Shown here piece by piece: positions 41,497-50,682 of a DNA stretch of 64,000 nt (the first letter of the stretch is position 1; the number at the start of each line of letters is the position of its first letter). Source of the DNA: Paenibacillus lutimineralis (GTDB lineage Bacteria; Bacillota; Bacilli; Paenibacillales; Paenibacillaceae); NCBI RefSeq assembly GCF_003991425.1, contig NZ_CP034346.1, positions 2,269,501 to 2,333,500 of the forward strand, in the 5' to 3' direction. Under the pieces are notes generated by a model. The model did not search any database. It was not told the DNA's origin and worked only from the letters and a program-made list of their open reading frames with translations. A program made the translations under genes and the position numbers.

Positions 41497-42474
41497 TTAG
41501 CTCTGCTGCTCGAACAACGGCAGGTACTCTCCATATCCTTCTTTCTCCAGCTCATCCTTCGGAATGAAGCGGAGCGCAGCGGAGTTAATGCAGTAGCGGA
41601 GTCCAGACGGGCCGGGGCCGTCATCGAACACATGTCCCAGATGAGAGTCGCCCTGGCGACTTCTAACTTCTGTGCGGATCATGAAATGACTCTTGTCCAG
41701 CTTCTCTTTGATATTGTAGGACTGCAGTGGACGAGTGAAGCTTGGCCAGCCACAGCCCGCGTCATATTTATCCAGTGAACTGAACAAAGGCTCGCCGGAT
41801 ACAATATCCACGTAAATGCCATCTGCGGTATGGTCCCAATACTCACCGGTAAAAGGTCTTTCAGTGGCGCTGTTCTGCGTGACTTCATATTGAATCGGCG
41901 TCAGAACCTGCTCCAATTGCTCACGGTCGGTAGGACCAGACCAATGTTGTTCAATGAAATCTTCCCGACCGGAGCCGATCCGATAACGCTTGTAATGCTG
42001 CGGATTCTTCTTGTGGTAATCCTGATGATAATCCTCAGCCGGATAAAAGACGGAAGCCGGCAAAATTGGCGTTACGATCGGTTTATCAAAGCGTCCACTC
42101 TGTTCAAGCTCGAGCTTCGAGGCTTCCGCTTCTTCACGCTGGCGCTCATTATGATAGAAAATAGCTGTATAGTAGGATTCCCCGCGGTCATGGAATTGTC
42201 CGCCTGCATCGGTCGGATCGATTTGCTGCCAGAACAGGGTAAGCAGCTTCCGGTACGGAAAAACGGCCGGATCAAATGTGATCTGCACAGCTTCATAATG
42301 ACCTGTACCCCCGGCGCATACTTCCTCATACGTTGGATTCTCTTTATGGCCACCGGTATAGCCCGAGACGATCCCGTGTATGCCTGGAAGCTCTTCAAAT
42401 GGGGATACCATACACCAGAAGCAGCCGCCGGCAAAAGTAGCCAATTCCAGATTAGGCAATGGTGCTTGGTTCAT
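41497..42474 (-). CDS. msrAB: Fused methionine sulfoxide reductase A/B
   Basis: This 325-aa enzyme repairs oxidised methionine in proteins. The N-terminal MsrA domain has the catalytic Cys in [15 protein letters not shown] (residues 18 and 21). The C-terminal MsrB domain (from about residue 175) shows [27 protein letters not shown] and the catalytic Cys in [11 protein letters not shown]. It lacks the zinc-binding CxxC pairs of some MsrB proteins, like the Bacillus enzyme. There is no signal peptide, so it is cytosolic. The start at 42474 has GGAGGG upstream; the longer frame to 42585 is not supported. Confidence 0.95.
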   Translation of the reverse strand: MNQAPLPNLELATFAGGCFWCMVSPFEELPGIHGIVSGYTGGHKENPTYEEVCAGGTGHYEAVQITFDPAVFPYRKLLTLFWQQIDPTDAGGQFHDRGESYYTAIFYHNERQREEAEASKLELEQSGRFDKPIVTPILPASVFYPAEDYHQDYHKKNPQHYKRYRIGSGREDFIEQHWSGPTDREQLEQVLTPIQYEVTQNSATERPFTGEYWDHTADGIYVDIVSGEPLFSSLDKYDAGCGWPSFTRPLQSYNIKEKLDKSHFMIRTEVRSRQGDSHLGHVFDDGPGPSGLRYCINSAALRFIPKDELEKEGYGEYLPLFEQQS

Positions 42475-42589
42475 GTTTTTCCCTCCGTTTCGATAGTAGT
42501 AAGATTTTGGGGTGTATCGATATTTATTATACCTTTTTTTAAGTAAAATTCGAAATAATTCCGATAAATAGCCAACGGAAATCACAGCC

Positions 42590-42765
42590 GTTATTTAGCC
42601 CGAATAAGGCCATCTAGGATTCTGACGGAACTGGGGGACCTTATCTGCCCAAAAGAGAGCGTCGTAGACCGGATTTGCCCGAATAACGCATCTCATTTCC
42701 TTTAGAATTTGGAAGCCCTCTATTTTAGCGATATAACGGCTCTCATTTCCGTTAGCATTCCCCAC
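42590..42765. repeat. Short interspersed repeats around AACGGCTCTCATTTCCGTTAG
   Basis: CGAATAACGCATCTCATTTCC (about 42680) and ATATAACGGCTCTCATTTCC (about 42730) are direct copies. CCAACGGAAATCACAGCCGTT (about 42571-42592) is an inverted copy. ATTTGCCCGAATAAC (about 42673) also occurs at 6057. This is a dispersed intergenic repeat family without coding content. Confidence 0.5.
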
Positions 42766-42902
42766 CGATCCAAAGGTCAGCCTTAGCCCTTACTTTATAA
42801 TTGGGGGTAGGCTTGTTCACGAAGTTATATATTGACAGGTAAGTTTATATCTTATAATATTATGACGTATAGTATATGAATTCATATATGAGTGTTAAAT
42901 GA

Positions 42903-43057
42903 TTAAAGGGGAGTAGCTGCTTCAGTAAAGTCGTCATTACGAGATGAACATCTCCGGCTTTATTGGCAACTTCAAGTTGTTAGCGAGACCTTTACCATTG
43001 CAGGGTAGAGGTTTATTCAAAAAGACCTTTACCGCAATCGGTAAAGGTCTTTTTTTA
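42903..43057 (+). promoter_or_regulatory. yybP-ykoY (manganese) riboswitch with terminator
   Basis: The conserved AAAGGGGAGTAGC (42905-42917), the GTCATTACG region, a GGCAACTTCAAGTTGTTAGCGAGACC block and the closing helix match the yybP-ykoY class, which binds Mn2+ and turns genes on. An expression-platform terminator (AAAGACCTTTACC with GGTAAAGGTCTTT, 43021-43057) ends in seven T residues, and its left arm repeats the aptamer's GACCTTTACC, so the two structures compete. TTGACA and TATAAT lie near 42832 and 42853. The next gene is a TerC-family protein, a known target. Confidence 0.9.
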
Positions 43058-43111
43058 TTAGTTTTAAGCCACAATAACAACATTACAACTGACTAATTGG
43101 GGGAAAAAAAG

Positions 43112-43915
43112 ATGGATATTGGCTTGCTTATGGAGTATGGTTGGGTGCTCATTGTTCTGGTAGTGCTGGAGGGACTGCTCGCGGCGGATAATGCGCTGGT
43201 CCTGGCAATTATGGTGAAGCATCTGGAGGAGGATGTACGGAAGAAGGCTCTGTTCTACGGATTGGCAGGTGCGTTTATTTTCCGTTTTGCATCGTTATTT
43301 ATTATCTCGTACCTGGTTGACGTGTGGCAGCTTCAAGCGATCGGAGCAATCTATCTGTTGTATATGGCCATCAATCATATCGTTCGCAAGCTGGTTGTCC
43401 ATCGAGCCGAGAACGGAGACGGACAGGATCCAGAGAACAGCTCGAAGAAAAAGAAGAAGGCTTCCGGCTTTTGGGGTACGGTGCTGAAGGTGGAGCTGGC
43501 AGATATCGCGTTTGCAGTCGATTCGATTCTGGCCGCTGTTGCCCTCGCCGTTGCCTTGCCGCCTAGTGGTCTGTCGAATATCGGCGGCATGGACGGAGGC
43601 AAATTTATCGTCATTCTACTCGGCGGATTCATTGGTCTAATCATCATGCGCTTCGCGGCCAACTTCTTCGTGAAGTTGTTGAACTCCCGTCCGGGCCTGG
43701 AGATCGCGGCGTTTCTTATCGTTGGCTGGGTGGGTGTTAAGTTAGCTGTACACACCTTAGCGCATCCGTCGCTTCACATCATACCTGAAGCTTTTGCGGA
43801 GAGCACCGCTTGGAAGATCACGTTCTATATCGTCCTGGTACTGATCGCAATCGGAGGCTGGTTCCTGTCGGGCAAGAAGACCGCAGAGAACAAGCCTAGC
43901 AAGGCGAACGGATAA
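43112..43915 (+). CDS. TerC-family membrane protein (YkoY-like)
   Basis: This 267-aa membrane protein has about seven transmembrane helices and the TerC signature acidic motifs: LEGLLAADNALVLAIMV (about residues 18-34) and LADIAFAVDSILAAVAL. TerC/YkoY proteins have been linked to metal export, especially manganese loading of exoenzymes, and to tellurite resistance. The upstream yybP-ykoY riboswitch supports induction by Mn2+. The start at 43112 has GGGGGA upstream; an in-frame TTG at 43097 is also possible. A Lys-rich loop (KKKKKAS, about 115) faces the cytoplasm. Confidence 0.88.
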   Translation: MDIGLLMEYGWVLIVLVVLEGLLAADNALVLAIMVKHLEEDVRKKALFYGLAGAFIFRFASLFIISYLVDVWQLQAIGAIYLLYMAINHIVRKLVVHRAENGDGQDPENSSKKKKKASGFWGTVLKVELADIAFAVDSILAAVALAVALPPSGLSNIGGMDGGKFIVILLGGFIGLIIMRFAANFFVKLLNSRPGLEIAAFLIVGWVGVKLAVHTLAHPSLHIIPEAFAESTAWKITFYIVLVLIAIGGWFLSGKKTAENKPSKANG

Positions 43916-43936
43916 CAAGGCATACATTCACATAAT

Positions 43937-43980
43937 AAAAAACGCTGCTGAAACCATCTATGGTTTTAGCAGCGTTTTTT
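43937..43980. terminator. Bidirectional terminator between the TerC and AraC genes
   Basis: AAAAAACGCTGCT and AGCAGCGTTTTTT pair with an inner AAACC/GGTTT stem and T-runs on both strands. Confidence 0.85.
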
Positions 43981-44004
43981 GTTAACCAGTACTCTAATCA
44001 CCAG

Positions 44005-44892
44005 TTATATCCCATGGTTACGCGTGGTTTGCCGGTATTGCTTGGGAGACATCCCGAACTTCTTGCGGAATACTTTATGAAAATAGTTGTAGTTCGGAAA
44101 CCCAGAGCTCTCGGCGACATGCTCCAACGACAGAGGACTGAAGGTAATTCGCTCCCGCGCCATATTTAATCGCACTTCCAGCGCATATTGAATGATGCTT
44201 GTACCAAATGTTTCTTTGAACAAGTGAACGGCTCGCGATACGCTAATTCCAACATGGGCCGCAGCATCCTCCAGCTTAAAAGGAGAGGCGGCGTTCTCTT
44301 CAATATAGTTCTTGATTCGATGGGCGAGGTACGACGGATAAGTGGGCAGCGGCTGCTGAAGGAAGTTCCGATCGATATCCAGGCACAATATTCTTAAGTA
44401 ATACTCGGCTATTTCAGGCGTAGGATTAGAAATCCGTCGCTGTTCGAGCATAATTTGACGGAAGGCGCCAATGATCCCCTCGGAAAGAGGAACCTTAATC
44501 TTCTGCGGTCGGTCGTATTTCTCCCACCATTCATCGACCCAACCTCCAGATAGGAATATATGATAATCGGCGCTGGAGACCATTTTCTCACCGAGCTGGT
44601 TCTGTTCCGCCTCAATTCGAAGCTCGTAGGGTTCGCCTGGCTTGAACAGCAGCAGGTCACCCGGTTCTAGCAGTTCTAGCTTCCCATCCAAACGGGCCCG
44701 GCAGCGCCCGAAGGATTGCAGGCGGATAAGATAACTATGCAATCCTTCGGGATTAACCATATGAAAAGGCTTGCGATGAGAGGAGTAGTTAGCAGTTAAT
44801 ATTTGCAAGTCCAAGCGTTCTGTCGGCACTACCTTGTTGGTGTGCTGAGGTGAACCATTGGCAGTTAATAGGTGAAGGTTACGGCAATCCAT
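44005..44892 (-). CDS. AraC-family regulator of the sugar operon
   Basis: This 295-aa protein has an N-terminal cupin-like sensing domain (LEPGDLLLFKPGEPYELRIE, about residues 75-95). A C-terminal AraC double helix-turn-helix follows: FKLEDAAAHVGISVSRAVHLFKE, then LEHVAESSGFPNYNYFHKVFRKK. It is divergent from an isomerase/dehydrogenase operon at 45166 and is probably its activator. The start at 44892 has AAAGGAG upstream; the open frame reaches 44940. The ligand is likely a sugar or inositol derivative, but no residue shows which. Confidence 0.85.
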   Translation of the reverse strand: MDCRNLHLLTANGSPQHTNKVVPTERLDLQILTANYSSHRKPFHMVNPEGLHSYLIRLQSFGRCRARLDGKLELLEPGDLLLFKPGEPYELRIEAEQNQLGEKMVSSADYHIFLSGGWVDEWWEKYDRPQKIKVPLSEGIIGAFRQIMLEQRRISNPTPEIAEYYLRILCLDIDRNFLQQPLPTYPSYLAHRIKNYIEENAASPFKLEDAAAHVGISVSRAVHLFKETFGTSIIQYALEVRLNMARERITFSPLSLEHVAESSGFPNYNYFHKVFRKKFGMSPKQYRQTTRNHGI

Positions 44893-44966
44893 CGATGATT
44901 CTCCTTTAGATAATAATAAAATAATGACCAGATTGTTCATGTTTGAATCATATTATTCATTTTAAA

Positions 44967-44980
44967 TGAAAGCGATTTGA
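44967..44980. promoter_or_regulatory. Possible catabolite-responsive element
   Basis: TGAAAGCGATTTGA differs by one base from the cre consensus TGNAANCGNWNNCA. It lies in the gap between the AraC gene and the sugar operon, which is where CcpA control would be expected. It is a single motif, so chance is possible. Confidence 0.4.
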
Positions 44981-45165
44981 AATACCATTGGTTTTGTAGT
45001 GCTAATATAAAAAAATCCTTTTCAGGAGTGGTGTCGTTGGCCGAATGCCAAGGATAGGTGCTAGTTAAGGAAGACCTATGAATTCGGCGCACCCGAAGGT
45101 GTTGTGAGTTATAAAGTACACATTTTCGGTGTTCGTCTACAATCATTCGTAATGAGGTGAATCAT

Positions 45166-45936
45166 ATGGTGAAGGTAGGATTACAGCTTTATACGGTACG
45201 CGATTATTTGGAACGTGATTTTGAAGGTACGCTGCGGAAGGTGGCCGAGCTTGGATACCAGGGCGTGGAATTCGCTGGTTTCTATGGCCGTACGCCAGAG
45301 CAGGTGAAGGCTATTCTTGATGAGACAGGGCTTGTTGCTTTAGGTGCGCATACACCATATGAGCGCTTGCTCCATGCGCTGGATGAGGAGATCGCTTTTA
45401 ACAAAGCTATCGGCAATCGCTACTTGGCTATGCCTTATTTGGCTGAAGAGGATCGCGGGCGCTGGGATGAAGTGATAGAGGATCTGAAAGTGATTGGCCA
45501 GCGCTGTGCAGAAGTGGGAATGGTCCTGTTCTACCATAACCATGATTTCGAACTGACACAGAAGCTTGGGGACAAGCCAGTACTTGATGCGATATTCTTT
45601 GAAGTATCCGAGGAATTGCTCAAGGTCGAGCTGGATTCATGTTGGGTGTACTTCGCGGGATTTGATCCGCTTGAATATATCGCTAAATACAGCGGTCGCA
45701 TGCCTCTGCTTCACTGGAAGGATCTCGTTAAGAAGGCAGACGGATCGCCGGAGACGGTGGAACTGGGCAAGGGAGAAGTGAATGTTCAGGACATTGCTGA
45801 CGCTGCGATCCAGGCTGGTGCTGAATGGCTAGTTGTAGAACAGGATTATTGTGCTAATGATTCATTGAAGAGCATCGAGACAAGTATGGAATTCATACGC
45901 GCTTATGCACAAGAAGGAGGAAAACTAAATGTCTAA
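45166..45936 (+). CDS. Sugar phosphate isomerase/epimerase family protein (1)
   Basis: This 256-aa TIM-barrel protein belongs to the xylose-isomerase-like AP-endonuclease 2 superfamily (IolE/IolI type). Metal-site residues are seen in order: Glu in GVEFAGFYG, His in FYHNHDFEL, Asp/His in LDSCWVYFAG and LLHWKDL, and Glu in WLVVEQDY. It should isomerise or dehydrate a keto-sugar or inositol. The start at 45166 has GAGGTGA upstream. It overlaps the next gene by eight bases and is the first of a three-gene operon with a Gfo/Idh dehydrogenase. Confidence 0.82.
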   Translation: MVKVGLQLYTVRDYLERDFEGTLRKVAELGYQGVEFAGFYGRTPEQVKAILDETGLVALGAHTPYERLLHALDEEIAFNKAIGNRYLAMPYLAEEDRGRWDEVIEDLKVIGQRCAEVGMVLFYHNHDFELTQKLGDKPVLDAIFFEVSEELLKVELDSCWVYFAGFDPLEYIAKYSGRMPLLHWKDLVKKADGSPETVELGKGEVNVQDIADAAIQAGAEWLVVEQDYCANDSLKSIETSMEFIRAYAQEGGKLNV

Positions 45937-47011
45937 AAAAATAAAAGTAGCTGTTATCGGGTGTGGCGGGATCGCTAACGGCAAGCATTTGCCAAGTCTT
46001 TCACAGGTAGAGCAAGTTGAATTGGTCGCTTTTTGCGATATTATCGAAGAACGCGCGACCAAAGCGGCTGCTGAATATGGCGTAGAAGGTGCCAAAGTAT
46101 ATACAGATTTCCGCAAGTTGTTGGCAGAGACTGATGTAGAGGTTATTCATGTATGTACGCCTAACGATTCTCACGCGGAGATCACAGTGGCTTCCCTGGA
46201 ATCCGGACGCCATGTTATGTGTGAGAAGCCGATGGCCAAGACGGCTGAGCAAGCTCGTCAAATGCTGGACGCAGCGAAGCGTACGGGCAAGAAATTGAGC
46301 ATTGCATATCAGAACCGCTTCCGCGACGATAGCATGTATTTAAAGCAATTGTGCGAAGAAGGGGAATTGGGTGATATTTATCTGGGTAAGGCACTGGCGC
46401 TTCGTCGTCGTGCAGTTCCTACTTGGGGTGTATTCCTTGATGAAGAGAAGCAAGGTGGGGGCCCGCTCATCGATATCGGAACTCACGCACTGGACTTGAC
46501 GCTGTGGTTGATGGACAACTACGAGCCGAAGAGTGTAACCGGACAAGTGTTCCACAAGCTAGGGGATCGTGAGAATGCGGCGAATGCATTTGGTCCGTGG
46601 AATCCGGAAGAGTTCAAGGTTGAAGATTCTGCATTCGGATTCATTACGATGAAGAACGGTGCGACCATTATTCTTGAATCAAGCTGGGCGATCAATATGG
46701 TTGATATCGGTGAAGCTAGAACGATGCTGTGTGGTACTGAAGGCGGAGCAGATATGACTAATGGTCTACGTATTAACGGCGAGAAGAACAGCCGCTTGTA
46801 TGACACGAAGATCGACCTTGGCGCTGGCGGTGTAGCGTTCTATGACGGAAAAGTGGAAAATGAAGCTGTCCGTGAAGCGAGAACTTGGATTGAAGCGATT
46901 ATTGAAGACAAAGAGCCGGTCGTAAAGCCGGAGCAAGCTCTCGTAGTTACTGAAATTCTTGAGGCGATTTATGAATCGGCGAAGACAGGTAAGGCAGTAT
47001 ATTTTGACTAA
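45929..47011 (+). CDS. Gfo/Idh/MocA-family dehydrogenase
   Basis: This 360-aa NAD(P)-dependent sugar or inositol dehydrogenase has a Rossmann fold in AVIGCGGIANGKHLP, the family EKP motif in VMCEKPMAKTAEQ (about residue 95) and the catalytic DIGTHALDLTLW with His. Length is normal. It overlaps the isomerase before it and precedes a second isomerase, which together suggest stepwise oxidation and isomerisation of one substrate, as in scyllo-inositol or 3-keto-sugar degradation. The exact substrate cannot be read from the sequence. Confidence 0.87.
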   Translation: MSKKIKVAVIGCGGIANGKHLPSLSQVEQVELVAFCDIIEERATKAAAEYGVEGAKVYTDFRKLLAETDVEVIHVCTPNDSHAEITVASLESGRHVMCEKPMAKTAEQARQMLDAAKRTGKKLSIAYQNRFRDDSMYLKQLCEEGELGDIYLGKALALRRRAVPTWGVFLDEEKQGGGPLIDIGTHALDLTLWLMDNYEPKSVTGQVFHKLGDRENAANAFGPWNPEEFKVEDSAFGFITMKNGATIILESSWAINMVDIGEARTMLCGTEGGADMTNGLRINGEKNSRLYDTKIDLGAGGVAFYDGKVENEAVREARTWIEAIIEDKEPVVKPEQALVVTEILEAIYESAKTGKAVYFD

Positions 47012-47071
47012 TGGCTTAAACACTATTAACTAAACATAATGATACAAGAAATAGAGGTAGGAGGAAATACG

Positions 47072-48040
47072 ATGAAATTAGGCGTCTTTATGGTTCTGTT
47101 TGGAGATCGTTCGTTCGAAGAAGCGTTGGATATGGCTGCATCCCGAGGCTTGAAGGCAGTAGAGATCGGTACAGGTGGGAATCCCGGCAAGGCTCACTGT
47201 AACCCGGATCTTCTTCTGGAGAACAAAGCTGCTCGTGAACAATTCAAGAAAGCGGTGGAATCCCGTGGCCTGATGATCAGTGCCTTGAGCTGTCACGGCA
47301 ACCCGCTTCATCCGCAGAAGGCACTTGCACAGCAGGATCATGACGATTTCGTCAAGACGGTTCAGCTTGCAGAATTGCTTGAAGTACCTGTCGTTAACAC
47401 CTTCTCAGGCTGCCCAGGTGATCATGAGGATGCGAAGTATCCGAACTGGCCGGTTGCTCCTTGGCCGAATGATTACCAGGAAGTGCTGAAATGGCAATGG
47501 GAGAACAAGGTTATTCCTTATTGGAAGGAATGGGGTGCTTACGCTGAAAAGCATCATGTCAAGATCGGTCTTGAGCTCCATGGCGGCTTCTCCGTGCATA
47601 CGCCGGGTACCTTGCTTCGTCTTCGTGAAGCAGTTGGTGAAGTGATCGGAGCTAACCTGGACCCTAGCCATATGTGGTGGCAAGGTATTGATCCGGTTCA
47701 GGCCGTAGCGATCCTAGGTAAGGCAGGTGCAATCCACCACTTCCATGCGAAGGATACGACAATTGACCCGATTAATGTCAATATGCACGGGATTACTGAC
47801 ATGCAATCCTATTCATTAATGCAGGATCGTGCATGGCAATTCCGCACCGTTGGATATGGTCATGATATGAAGACTTGGGCGGATATTATCAGTGCGCTTC
47901 GTCTGCATGGTTATGACTATGCAGTAAGCATCGAGCACGAGGATGGATTGATGTCAATTGACGAAGGCTTCACGAAGGCTGTTCGCAATTTACAGCAAGT
48001 TATTATGGAGGACTCTGCCGCTGAGATGTGGTGGGTGTAA
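47072..48040 (+). CDS. Sugar phosphate isomerase/epimerase family protein (2)
   Basis: This 322-aa TIM-barrel protein is of the same superfamily as the gene at 45166 but larger. The Glu in VEIGTGGNPGKAHC, His in SALSCHGNPLHP, Glu/His in IGLELHGGFSVHTP, Asp-His in ANLDPSHMWWQGIDP, and HFHAKDT with VSIEHEDG give the expected metal site. GAGGAAA precedes the ATG at 47072. It closes the operon; a terminator follows. It probably handles the oxidised product of the dehydrogenase. Confidence 0.83.
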   Translation: MKLGVFMVLFGDRSFEEALDMAASRGLKAVEIGTGGNPGKAHCNPDLLLENKAAREQFKKAVESRGLMISALSCHGNPLHPQKALAQQDHDDFVKTVQLAELLEVPVVNTFSGCPGDHEDAKYPNWPVAPWPNDYQEVLKWQWENKVIPYWKEWGAYAEKHHVKIGLELHGGFSVHTPGTLLRLREAVGEVIGANLDPSHMWWQGIDPVQAVAILGKAGAIHHFHAKDTTIDPINVNMHGITDMQSYSLMQDRAWQFRTVGYGHDMKTWADIISALRLHGYDYAVSIEHEDGLMSIDEGFTKAVRNLQQVIMEDSAAEMWWV

Positions 48041-48067
48041 ATACCTCAGGTTCTAAATAGAATTAGA

Positions 48068-48101
48068 AATAACGGCTGCCATTAGGAAGCCGTTATTTTT
48101 T
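48068..48101 (+). terminator. Terminator of the sugar operon
   Basis: AATAACGGCT and AGCCGTTATT pair around a short loop and end in six T residues. Confidence 0.8.
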
Positions 48102-48239
48102 GTTTCCTTAAATTGCTAAGCTTATCGTATAGTTTGCGAGATTAAGGCTTATGTTAATAGTACCGAGTATGGGGAAATGTTAAGGGAAGTATAATCTCTG
48201 TGTTAATTTATTTAAAAATATGCTAAACTGAAACAAACT

Positions 48240-48254
48240 AACTTATTGTAAGTT
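48240..48254. promoter_or_regulatory. Candidate operator before the second HxlR gene
   Basis: AACTTA-TTG-TAAGTT is a perfect dyad 58 bp before the HxlR start codon, just after a TATGCT-like -10 element. Autoregulation is plausible. Confidence 0.4.
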
Positions 48255-48312
48255 TTTAACGACAATATTTCTCATAAAGTAATGTTTCTAAATAGGTAAG
48301 AGGTGAAGTGTA

Positions 48313-48639
48313 ATGGATGATAACGGTACATCCATGTGTCAGCTGTGTCCGCGCTTTGAGTCGGCTTTCTCTTTGCTGGGAAAACGCTGGAACGGATTAA
48401 TTATTCGAACTTTAATGGACGGACCCAAGAGATTCAAAGATATTTCAAATGGCATCCCGTCGATGAGTGATAAAATGCTATCCGAACGAATGAAGGATCT
48501 TGAGAATGAAGGTATTCTTGTGCGACATGTGTATCCGGAGACACCGGTTCGAATTGAATACGAATTGACGGATAAAGGGCGCGCACTGCGTCCCGTTATG
48601 GATCAGGTTCAATGCTGGGCGGAAGAATGGATTGAGTAA
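48313..48639 (+). CDS. HxlR-family transcriptional regulator (2)
   Basis: This 108-aa winged-helix protein of the HxlR family has two N-terminal cysteines in MCQLCPRFESAFSLLGKRWNG, recognition-helix region RFKDISNGIPSMSDKMLSERMKDLE, and wing TPVRIEYELTDKGRALRPV. The double cysteine suggests thiol or metal sensing. RBS AGAGGTGAAG precedes it. The gene ahead of a one-domain flavoprotein may be its partner, but a terminator and a repeat separate them. Confidence 0.85.
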   Translation: MDDNGTSMCQLCPRFESAFSLLGKRWNGLIIRTLMDGPKRFKDISNGIPSMSDKMLSERMKDLENEGILVRHVYPETPVRIEYELTDKGRALRPVMDQVQCWAEEWIE

Positions 48640-48650
48640 CGTGGCTAAGC

Positions 48651-48690
48651 CGTGCCGCTACCTGTGACGGGGGCGGCACGAACATTTTTA
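48651..48690 (+). terminator. Terminator after the second HxlR gene
   Basis: CGTGCCGC and GCGGCACG pair perfectly around a 14-base loop, followed by ATTTTTAG. Confidence 0.7.
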
Positions 48691-48807
48691 GTTCAAAAAG
48701 GTCTGTTTTCAGCACCGAAGCTGATGCTTCCGATGTGCGTTTTGTCAAAACGCTGATGCTGAGCCACTTCTTGATTCACCTAGTGATCAGAAGCAGACTT
48801 TTTGAAC
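48691..48807. repeat. Intergenic repeat with GTTCAAAAAG ends, copy 2
   Basis: This 117-bp block starts GTTCAAAAAGGTC and ends GACTTTTTGAAC. It shares the inner CACTTCTTGATTCACNTNGTGATCAG segment with copy 1 at 3385-3551, but its middle is shorter and different. Confidence 0.6.
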
Positions 48808-48839
48808 TCCCCTAATATTATAGAGAGTAGGTGTAATTT

Positions 48840-49406
48840 TTGGCTGAGGTAATAGTAATCGGAGCAGGACCTGCAGGGGCAAGCGCAGCTTTGTTTCTGG
48901 CAAAGGCAGGTAAGGAGACACTTGTACTGGACAGCAATGGAAGCATGACGAAGAGAGCCTGGATTGAGAATCATTACGGCGTCAAAGAGACGTCCGGACC
49001 GGATTTACTGCAGACAGGCCGTGAACAAGCTGAGAAATTCGGCGCTAAGTTCATCGAAGAGAAAGTAATAGCCGTAGATACAAATGGTGAAACGAAAATA
49101 ACCGTTAAGACGGAATCGGGACGCAGCTATGAAGCTTCTCATGTTATTTTGGCCACTGGTGCGCTTACGGATTTAGCCAAGTCGATCGGCATTACACTTA
49201 AGGATGGAAGAGAGCCACGTATCAAGACAGTCATTGACACGGACGGTAACGGACGTACCAGCAAGCCGAGAATTTGGGCAGCAGGTACAGTAGCTGGTGT
49301 CAGCGTTCATACGATTATTACCGCTGGCGATGGAGCTAAGGTCGCGATTGAGATTATTAGCGAATTGAACGGTGAACGTTATGTTGACCATGACATCTTA
49401 AAATAA
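48840..49406 (+). CDS. Short FAD-dependent thioredoxin reductase-like oxidoreductase
   Basis: This 188-aa flavoprotein keeps only the FAD-binding part of the thioredoxin-reductase fold. It has VIGAGPAGASAALFLAKAG with the GxGxxG FAD site (residues 6-24), the ATGALTDLAK turn and the closing WAAGTVAGVSVHTIITAGDGAKVA. The central NAD domain and the redox CxxC are missing, so it is not a normal TrxB (about 310 aa). It starts with a TTG at 48840 behind TAGGTG. Similar short proteins occur in Bacillales with unknown function. It lies between an HxlR gene and hemH. Confidence 0.7.
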   Translation: MAEVIVIGAGPAGASAALFLAKAGKETLVLDSNGSMTKRAWIENHYGVKETSGPDLLQTGREQAEKFGAKFIEEKVIAVDTNGETKITVKTESGRSYEASHVILATGALTDLAKSIGITLKDGREPRIKTVIDTDGNGRTSKPRIWAAGTVAGVSVHTIITAGDGAKVAIEIISELNGERYVDHDILK

Positions 49407-49424
49407 AATTGAGTTTTTTACAGG

Positions 49425-49461
49425 AGAGGCCCTCATTTTTTGGAGGGTCTTTTCTTTTTTT
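49425..49461 (+). terminator. Terminator after the short flavoprotein gene
   Basis: AGAGGCCCTC and GGAGGGTCTT pair and are followed by a T-rich tail. Confidence 0.7.
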
Positions 49462-49553
49462 GTCTTTCGTAAAAATGTGATCTCATGTACTGTGTTGAAA
49501 GGGGGCATATGCTACGTTAAGGTCACGATAAGAATAGAAGGGAGTCCTGAAAA

Positions 49554-50564
49554 ATGTCTCCTATAGGAGTTATATTATCACAAATCGGTACTCCTCTAGA
49601 GCCGACATCCAAATCCGTACGTCCATATTTGCGTAGTTTTCTGTCGGACCGGCGGGTGATCGATTACTCTCCATGGCTTTGGCAACCGCTACTACGGGGA
49701 ATTATTCTGCGTGCAAGACCGCGGAAATCTGCTAAGCTGTACCGTGAAATCTGGCAGAAGGAAGGCTCGCCGTTGCTGATCCATTCGCTGGCTCAGCAAG
49801 CTGGTCTGCAATCACGGCTTGGCGCAGAGTACCGAGTCGAATTAGCGTTGGCCTATAGTGAACCAAGCATGGATCAGGCAATGGCTAGTCTGGAGTCAGC
49901 AGGGGTTACACGTATTATTATTGTTCCTCTATTTCCGCAGTATTCATCGACAACGAGCGCTTCTGTATATGATCAAGCCTGCTTCGCGGCACTTGGAAGG
50001 AGAAGTGCTAACGGTCCGGTGTCCAAACGTTTTGTGCCAGCGCTGCGCTTCATGGACGCGTATTATCGCGAGCCTGGCTACATATCGGCGATGCAGTCTC
50101 ATCTATCACGTTATCTGGAAGGTATGGCCTATGCCCCGGATTATTATGTGCTTAGCTTCCATGGGATACCGAAGCGATATGTCGATACGGGTGATCCGTA
50201 TACAGAGCAATGTATGGAGACGGCCAAGCTACTTGCTAACGCGATGGGCTGGGAACAGGATCGTTATGAGGTAACCTTCCAATCCCGCTTCGGACCGGAG
50301 AAGTGGGTTGGGCCGGCAACGGATGAAGTGCTCGGACAATTGGCTGGACGGGGGATCAAGAGGCCGCTGATCTTCTCGCCTGGACTCGTTACAGATTGCT
50401 TGGAGACGCTGCATGAGCTGGCTATTGAGGGAAGAGAGCAATTTGCTGCCGGAGGCGGAGAAGCAGGGCAGTTCAGCGCAGCCCCCTGCTTGAATGATCA
50501 TGCGCAGTGGCTGGATTTCCTATCCCAGCAGGTGAAGAAGAATGCCATGGGCTGGACAGACTGA
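49554..50564 (+). CDS. hemH: Ferrochelatase / coproporphyrin ferrochelatase
   Basis: This 336-aa enzyme inserts Fe2+ into porphyrin in haem synthesis (CpfC in Gram-positive bacteria, acting on coproporphyrin III). Family motifs in order are IGTPLEPTSKSVRPYL, PLFPQYSSTTSASVYD, the catalytic His in LSFHGIPKRYVDTGDPY (about residue 200), QSRFGPEKWVGP and the Glu in VTDCLETLHEL (about residue 283). Length is normal. It is a single gene with a strong terminator, in an oxygen-responsive neighbourhood (Fnr, hmp, pfl). Confidence 0.92.
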   Translation: MSPIGVILSQIGTPLEPTSKSVRPYLRSFLSDRRVIDYSPWLWQPLLRGIILRARPRKSAKLYREIWQKEGSPLLIHSLAQQAGLQSRLGAEYRVELALAYSEPSMDQAMASLESAGVTRIIIVPLFPQYSSTTSASVYDQACFAALGRRSANGPVSKRFVPALRFMDAYYREPGYISAMQSHLSRYLEGMAYAPDYYVLSFHGIPKRYVDTGDPYTEQCMETAKLLANAMGWEQDRYEVTFQSRFGPEKWVGPATDEVLGQLAGRGIKRPLIFSPGLVTDCLETLHELAIEGREQFAAGGGEAGQFSAAPCLNDHAQWLDFLSQQVKKNAMGWTD

Positions 50565-50624
50565 ACGAATTAAATATAGCTGTAATCCAGACTCGACATA
50601 CTAACAGGTTCTGTGAATACAAGA

Positions 50625-50658
50625 AACCTTCATCTTCCTGATGGGGAAGATGAAGGTT
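50625..50658. terminator. Perfect hairpin between convergent hemH and fnr
   Basis: AACCTTCATCTTCC and its exact complement form a 14-base stem with a six-base loop. The genes converge, so it can stop both. Confidence 0.75.
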
Positions 50659-50682
50659 AAGGGGATGGTGCCGGACCGATCG

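Noticed and set aside
41830..42546. 238-codon plus-strand frame over msrAB
   Set aside because: It is antisense to a clear MsrAB protein and encodes no recognisable domain.
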